Shown here: piece by piece, positions 58,398 through 64,000 of the stretch | How positions within the stretch are numbered: the stretch's first letter is position 1 | How the letters are laid out: each line of letters begins with the position of its first letter | NCBI GenBank assembly: GCA_016716465.1 | Contig: JADJWH010000005.1 | Coordinates: forward strand, 251,345-315,344 | DNA: 64,000 bases | Origin: Gammaproteobacteria bacterium | GTDB lineage: Bacteria > Pseudomonadota > Gammaproteobacteria > SZUA-140 | Reading direction: 5' to 3' | Translations under genes and position numbers: made by a program | The notes under the pieces: model-generated | Database searches by the model: none | The model's input: only the letters and a program-made list of their open reading frames with translations | What the model was told of the DNA's origin: nothing

Positions 58398-59438
58398 ATG
58401 GCGAACGCAGAGGATTTTGGCAGCTGGTCGGTCTTGACGACGAACTTCCTGTTTACGCTTTATATCGCGCTCGGCGGCGTGACCCTGTCGTCCGTGCTGC
58501 ACCTGGTCAACGGAAAATGGCGCTTTCAGGTCCGCAAGCTGGCCTGCGCCTTCGCCGCGCTGTTTCCCATCGCCGGCGTACTGCTGTTGATCCTCCTCTT
58601 CAACGGGGATGCGACCTTTCAGTGGCTGGCCCATGCCCATGACGGTGACCATCACCTGAACGGCTGGCATAACTACACCTTCCTCGTCGCGCGCGAGATC
58701 GGCGGCTTCATCGCGGTGGTGATCCTGTGCGGCCTGTTCATCAAATACCAGCACCAGAGCGAGATCGACAGCTCATACGCGGCGCAGCGCCGCTTCCGCA
58801 ACATCGCGCTGCTGATCCCCTTCGCCTACTTCATCTACGGCTCCATGGTGGCGTGGGATTTCGAGATGACCCAGATGCCCGGCTGGCACAGCGCGAGCTA
58901 CGGCGCCTATCATTTCCAGAGCAACTTCCACATGTTCCTGGGCTTCTTCACCATCTTCCTGTTCTTCATCCACCGCTCGGGCAAACTGGCCGCGCCGTTC
59001 CAGCACTACATCTTCAACTACATGGCGCAATTCATGCTGGCCATGACGATCCTGTGGACCTACCTCTACTTCACCCAGTACCTGATCATGTGGTACGGCC
59101 GTCTCCCCGAGGAGATGCACCGCTACAACAGCATGATGCTGGAAGGCTACGGCGCCCTGTGGTGGACGTTCCTGACCTTCAAGTTCATCATCCCGTTCTG
59201 CACGCTGGCGATCACGCCGAACCGCCACAATCCGGTGGTCATCACCCTGGTGGCCTGCTTCATCGTGGTCGGCACCTGGATCGAGCGCTATACCTGGATC
59301 TCCGGGTCGATCGACAGCCAGTACTACCATGCCCCGATGAGCTCGATGTTCGATATCATCGTTACACTGGCCGTCTTCGCCGTGAGCTGGTGGGTGGTAC
59401 AGCGCGCCCTGCTCAAATACGGGCTCGTACGCACCTGA
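58398..59438 (+). CDS. actF: Alternative complex III membrane subunit ActF
   Basis: This encodes 346 residues, a second polytopic subunit with eight to ten helices. Family-like stretches are MVAWDFEMTQMPGWHSASYG, FQSNFHMFLGFFTIFLFF, WTYLYFTQYLIMWYG and WIERYTWISGS. ActF is related to ActC but is thought not to be the main quinol site. GAGAGGCGGGG precedes the ATG at 58398. It is the last act gene; no cytochrome oxidase genes follow. Confidence 0.9.
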   Translation: MANAEDFGSWSVLTTNFLFTLYIALGGVTLSSVLHLVNGKWRFQVRKLACAFAALFPIAGVLLLILLFNGDATFQWLAHAHDGDHHLNGWHNYTFLVAREIGGFIAVVILCGLFIKYQHQSEIDSSYAAQRRFRNIALLIPFAYFIYGSMVAWDFEMTQMPGWHSASYGAYHFQSNFHMFLGFFTIFLFFIHRSGKLAAPFQHYIFNYMAQFMLAMTILWTYLYFTQYLIMWYGRLPEEMHRYNSMMLEGYGALWWTFLTFKFIIPFCTLAITPNRHNPVVITLVACFIVVGTWIERYTWISGSIDSQYYHAPMSSMFDIIVTLAVFAVSWWVVQRALLKYGLVRT

Positions 59439-59446
59439 TCCGGGCC

Positions 59447-59472
59447 GGCGGGCGGCCCCGTGGCCGCCCGCC
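59447..59472 (+). terminator. Terminator hairpin after actF
   Basis: An 11-base perfect stem (GGCGGGCGGCC / GGCCGCCCGCC) with a CCGT loop begins 9 bases after the actF stop. The tail is C-rich rather than T-rich, so it is a strong hairpin but not a textbook intrinsic terminator. Confidence 0.5.
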
Positions 59473-59597
59473 CCATTCTCCCCGGGCTATTCACTTCCCC
59501 CGCACCTTTCCGTCGCGGCCCTCCGCGTGATAACTTTCACGCATTCGGGTAAAGTGTACGTCCCGCTCCACAGTCAGTCAGCGACCAGAGGCATCCC

Positions 59598-60272
59598 ATG
59601 AAGAACTACGTCATCGCCCCTTCGATCCTGTCGGCCGATTTCGCCCGCCTGGGCGAGGAAGTCACCAATGTGCTGAAGGCCGGCGCCGATATCGTGCATT
59701 TCGACGTCATGGACAACCATTACGTCCCCAACCTCACCATCGGCCCGCTGGTATGCGAGGCGCTGCGCAAGCACGGCGTCACCGCGGATATCGACGTGCA
59801 TCTGATGGTGAAGCCCGTGGATCGCATCGTGCCGGATTTCGCCAAGGCGGGCGCCACCTACATCACCTTCCATCCGGAGGCGAGCGAGCACGTCGACCGT
59901 ACTCTGCAGCTCATCCGCGACTGCAAGTGCAAGGCCGGTCTGGTGTTCAATCCGGCGACGCCGCTCGATTACCTGAAGTATGTCATCGACAAGGTCGACA
60001 TGGTGCTGCTGATGTCGGTCAACCCGGGGTTCGGCGGCCAGAGCTTCATCCCCACCGCGCTGGACAAGCTGCGCGAGGCGCGCAAGATCATCGATGCCAG
60101 CGGGCGCGACATCCGGCTCGAGATCGACGGCGGGGTCAAGGTTGACAACATCCGCGCCATCGCCGAGGCCGGGGCGGATACCTTCGTCGCCGGTTCGGCC
60201 ATTTTCAGCACCCCGGACTACAAGGCGACCATCGACGCCATGCGCGCCGAGCTCGCCAAGGCGCGGCGCTGA
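59598..60272 (+). CDS. rpe: Ribulose-phosphate 3-epimerase
   Basis: This encodes 224 residues. IAPSILSADFARLGEE, VHFDVMDNHYVPNLTIGP, DVHLMVKPVD, MSVNPGFGGQSFIP and EIDGGVKVDNI are all rpe signatures, including the metal ligands His, Asp, His and Asp. It interconverts ribulose-5-phosphate and xylulose-5-phosphate in the pentose phosphate pathway. gph and trpE follow, as in Pseudomonas. Confidence 0.96.
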   Translation: MKNYVIAPSILSADFARLGEEVTNVLKAGADIVHFDVMDNHYVPNLTIGPLVCEALRKHGVTADIDVHLMVKPVDRIVPDFAKAGATYITFHPEASEHVDRTLQLIRDCKCKAGLVFNPATPLDYLKYVIDKVDMVLLMSVNPGFGGQSFIPTALDKLREARKIIDASGRDIRLEIDGGVKVDNIRAIAEAGADTFVAGSAIFSTPDYKATIDAMRAELAKARR

Positions 60273-60300
60273 GCCCCGTTTTCCCCGCGAGAGTCGGTCC

Positions 60301-60984
60301 ATGAACAGTCTGGCGGTCCGCCCGCGCATGCTTCTGATCGACCTGGACGGTACCCTGGTGGATACCGTGCCCGACCTCGCCTATTCGGTCGATCTGATGA
60401 TGCGGGAGCTCGGCATGCCGGACCGGGGCGAGGCGCGCGTGCGCGAATGGATCGGAAACGGCGTCGAGCGCCTGGTGCGGCGCGCGCTCGTCAACGCCTA
60501 CGACGGCGAACCGGACGAAGCGCTTTACCAGCGCGCCTATCCGATCTTTCTCGATGCCTATGCGCGCAACGTCTGCACCTACAGTCGCCCCTTTCCCGGC
60601 GTCATGGAAGGGATCGAGTATCTCGCCGGCGCCGGATTCCTGCTCGGTTGCGTGACCAACAAGGCGGCCGCCTTCACCGAGCCGCTGCTGCGCAAGCTGG
60701 GCATGTATGAGCGCTTTCGGACGGTCGTCAGCGGCGACACGCTGGCGCAGAAGAAGCCGCATCCGGCGCCGCTGCTGCACGCCGCCAGCGAGCTGGGCGT
60801 CACGCCGCGGGAATCGCTGATGGTGGGGGATTCCATCACCGACGTGGAGGCGGCGCGCGCCGCCGGTTTCCAGGTGGTATGCGTCAACTACGGCTACAAC
60901 CATGGACTCGACATCCGCGATGCCAGGCCCGATGCCGTGATCGGCTCCCTGCTCGACTTGCGGGAGCTGCTCGGGCCGGCGTAA
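60301..60984 (+). CDS. gph: Phosphoglycolate phosphatase Gph
   Basis: This encodes 227 residues, a HAD-family hydrolase. The nucleophile motif LLIDLDGTLVDTVPDL is at about residues 11-26, motif II in VTNKAAAF, the lysine in AQKKPHPAPL and the acidic motif MVGDSITDVEAA. It removes the phosphate of 2-phosphoglycolate. The HAD family is broad; the context between rpe and trpE supports Gph. Confidence 0.93.
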   Translation: MNSLAVRPRMLLIDLDGTLVDTVPDLAYSVDLMMRELGMPDRGEARVREWIGNGVERLVRRALVNAYDGEPDEALYQRAYPIFLDAYARNVCTYSRPFPGVMEGIEYLAGAGFLLGCVTNKAAAFTEPLLRKLGMYERFRTVVSGDTLAQKKPHPAPLLHAASELGVTPRESLMVGDSITDVEAARAAGFQVVCVNYGYNHGLDIRDARPDAVIGSLLDLRELLGPA

Positions 60985-61003
60985 CCGCCCCGGCGCGTTT
61001 CTC

Positions 61004-62479
<1,476 letters not shown>

Positions 62480-62543
62480 CCGGGGTCCTCCCCGGGCGCC
62501 CGCAAGGGATTCCCAGCGTCTAGTCTCCGATGCGCGCCGGATA

Positions 62544-62578
62544 CGGTGCGGCGGCGGGGGAATTATGACGCCGCACCG
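62544..62578 (+). terminator. Hairpin after trpE
   Basis: CGGTGCGGCG (62544-62553) and CGCCGCACCG (62569-62578) form a perfect 10-base stem with a 15-base loop, 65 bases after trpE. No T-run follows, so terminator function is only likely. Confidence 0.45.
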
Positions 62579-62658
62579 GGGTCCATATAGGATAAGATCA
62601 TGTCCATGCGACATAACATGGCCGCCCGTGCGGCTGCTGGTGTTTCAGGGTATTTATC

Positions 62659-63234
62659 TTGTTGAACGCAATCGAAAATAGAATCCGGCTCAGGCGTGCC
62701 GGATGGGCGGCGGTGGTCGGCTTCGGGATGCTGTGCCTGCTCATGGCCGGTTCCGCCCAGGCGCTGACCGTGGTACCGCGCGACTTTTCCGAACTGGTCC
62801 GGGATGCGGAGCTCATCATCGTCGGGACAGTCACCGGCGCGCAAAGCGCATGGTCCGCAAACGGGCAGGCGATCACCACCACGGTCAACCTGGACGCGCT
62901 CGAGGTGATCAAGGGCGAGGTGCCATCGGTGCCTTATGAGCTCGTGCTGCCGGGCGGCGTGGTCGGCGATACCGCACAGTCCTATCCGGGCATGCCAGAG
63001 CTCGCTTCGGGCGGGCGTTATGTGCTGTTCGTGCGCGGCAACCGGCGCGAGTTGATACCCCTGGTCGGGGCCTATCAGGGTTTGTACCGGGTACTGACGG
63101 ATCCGGACGGGCAACAGCGCGTGCTGCGCGCGGACCGGGGCGACAGTCCGGTCGTACGCGCGCTCGTCCTGCCCGGGCAGCCGACGCTGGAAGAGTTCAC
63201 CCACCGCATCCGCCAGGAGCTGTCCGCGCCATGA
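62659..63234 (+). CDS. Secreted protein of unknown function, paired with a metalloprotease
   Basis: This encodes 191 residues. A basic N-terminus and hydrophobic stretch ending AQA/L (about residues 20-36) form a signal peptide. The mature part is a beta-rich domain of about 155 residues with ELIIVGTVTGAQSAW, VIKGEVP and GGRYVLFVRGNRRELIPLVG. It starts from TTG (62659 or 62662); no ribosome site or ATG upstream is visible, so the exact start is uncertain. The stop overlaps the metalloprotease start (ATGA). I do not recognise a named family. The coupling suggests it assists, inhibits or is processed by the protease. Confidence 0.72.
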   Translation: MLNAIENRIRLRRAGWAAVVGFGMLCLLMAGSAQALTVVPRDFSELVRDAELIIVGTVTGAQSAWSANGQAITTTVNLDALEVIKGEVPSVPYELVLPGGVVGDTAQSYPGMPELASGGRYVLFVRGNRRELIPLVGAYQGLYRVLTDPDGQQRVLRADRGDSPVVRALVLPGQPTLEEFTHRIRQELSAP

Positions 63235-64000
63235 GCCGGCTTGCCCCGACCGCCTGTGCGCTGTGTCTGATCTGCCTTCCACCGGCGGCCGGCGCCTTTG
63301 CCTTTTTCGGACAGCCCAGTGCCGGGGGCAGCGGCCCGCAGCCCCTTCAGACCGATACCAATGTCACTCCGGTGGTATGGCCTGATGCCAAGGTCGTCGT
63401 AGCGATGACGCTGAATTTCAGCGGGGCCTACAAGGACAGCATGCTGGATGCCATGCAGACCAGCTGGAACGCCGTCGGGACGCCGCTGCAGTTTCAAGAG
63501 GGAGTCAGCACCGCACAGCCCTGCGACAACGCCCCTGGCAGCAACGCCGCGGACGGGATCAATGCCGCCGGGTTCCGGCAGACAACCTGTGCTGACCAGG
63601 CGTTCGGTGACGCCCTGGCCGTGACCCAGGTCACGCATGTGCGCCGGAACGGCACCTGGGAATTATCCGACACCGATATCATGGTGGATCAGTCCCGGCC
63701 CTGGATCGCGCAGCGCGCGGGACAATTACAGCCCGGGACCTACGATTTTCACCGCGTGGTCATTCACGAGCTCGGGCATGCGCTCGGGCTGGAACATCCC
63801 AATGACGCGGGCGAGACGGTGACCGCGATCATGAATTCCCAGGTGAGCGGGATAGAGACATTGCAGACGGATGATATCCAGGGCATCGAATTCCTGTATG
63901 AGGGAACGGATAGCCGCACCAGTTCCGCATCCCAGCGGGACAGCAGTGGCGCCGACGCCTCCCTGGGCGTGCTGTCCCTGCTGGGCTGGGGCGCAAGGCG
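63231..64000 (+). CDS. Matrixin-type zinc metalloprotease (partial)
   Basis: At least 256 residues; the frame is open to the window edge. A signal peptide (about residues 1-23) precedes the catalytic domain. The zinc motif HELGHALGLEHP (HExxHxxGxxH) is at about residues 179-190, followed by the Met-turn AIMNSQ. This is the metzincin/matrixin pattern. After the catalytic domain comes a Ser-rich linker and a short hydrophobic stretch GVLSLLGWGARR, which could be the start of a C-terminal sorting or anchoring tail, but the sequence is cut there. A secreted protease with unknown substrate. Confidence 0.85.
   Translation, partial: MSRLAPTACALCLICLPPAAGAFAFFGQPSAGGSGPQPLQTDTNVTPVVWPDAKVVVAMTLNFSGAYKDSMLDAMQTSWNAVGTPLQFQEGVSTAQPCDNAPGSNAADGINAAGFRQTTCADQAFGDALAVTQVTHVRRNGTWELSDTDIMVDQSRPWIAQRAGQLQPGTYDFHRVVIHELGHALGLEHPNDAGETVTAIMNSQVSGIETLQTDDIQGIEFLYEGTDSRTSSASQRDSSGADASLGVLSLLGWGAR

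Overview
The window is a GC-rich stretch of a gammaproteobacterial chromosome. The evidence is gene order. Blocks such as miaB-ybeZ-ybeY-corC-lnt, leuS-lptE-holA-proA-nadD-rsfS-rlmH-maf-rng-yhdP, mlaFEDCB-ibaG-murA-hisGDC and rpe-gph-trpE are typical of this class, and several resemble the Pseudomonas arrangement more than the enterobacterial one. A split alternative complex III (ACIII) and abundant housekeeping genes would fit a respiratory, possibly sulfur-oxidising lineage. That placement is inference; nothing in the window fixes the genus.

Region 1 (1-6.9 kb): two minus-strand genes sharing one C-terminal module, a Fur-family regulator with a Fur-box-like operator over its own promoter, a tRNA-Thr(CGU) with a stringent-type promoter, a cation/proton antiporter, a small lipoprotein, a PilZ-like protein and ampDE. 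Region 2 (6.9-12 kb) is a cobalamin salvage locus: a histidine phosphatase (CobC-like), btuF, a PduO-type adenosyltransferase, tonB and btuB, with a clear cobalamin riboswitch in front of btuB. Region 3 (12-16 kb): a DUF815 ATPase, a general porin and an ammonium transporter behind a sigma-54-like promoter.

Region 4 (16-29.2 kb): tRNA modification, RNA maturation, lipoprotein acylation (lnt), leucyl-tRNA synthetase, LPS assembly (lptE), DNA polymerase III delta, proline and NAD synthesis, and ribosome silencing and methylation. A 137-bp MITE-like element sits between rlmH and maf. Region 5 (29.3-39.8 kb): maf, rng, yhdP, a nitrilase-family amidase, the complete mlaFEDCB phospholipid transport operon and ibaG. 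Region 6 (39.8-49.5 kb): murA, nine histidine genes (hisGDCBHAFIE) and tatABC. HisG is the short form, and neither hisZ nor a histidinol-phosphatase gene is present.

Region 7 (49.5-59.5 kb): an AlgW/DegS-type periplasmic protease, a NIF3-family protein, and a seven-gene cluster for an alternative complex III quinol oxidoreductase (actA, actB1, actB2, actC, actD, actE, actF). Here ActB is two proteins, and ActB1 carries a twin-arginine signal combined with a lipobox. Region 8 (59.6-64 kb): rpe, gph, trpE, and a secreted unknown protein overlapping a matrixin-type zinc metalloprotease that runs off the window. I saw no CRISPR array, prophage, rRNA operon or intact transposase gene. The accessory signals are small palindromic repeats and the MITE-like element.
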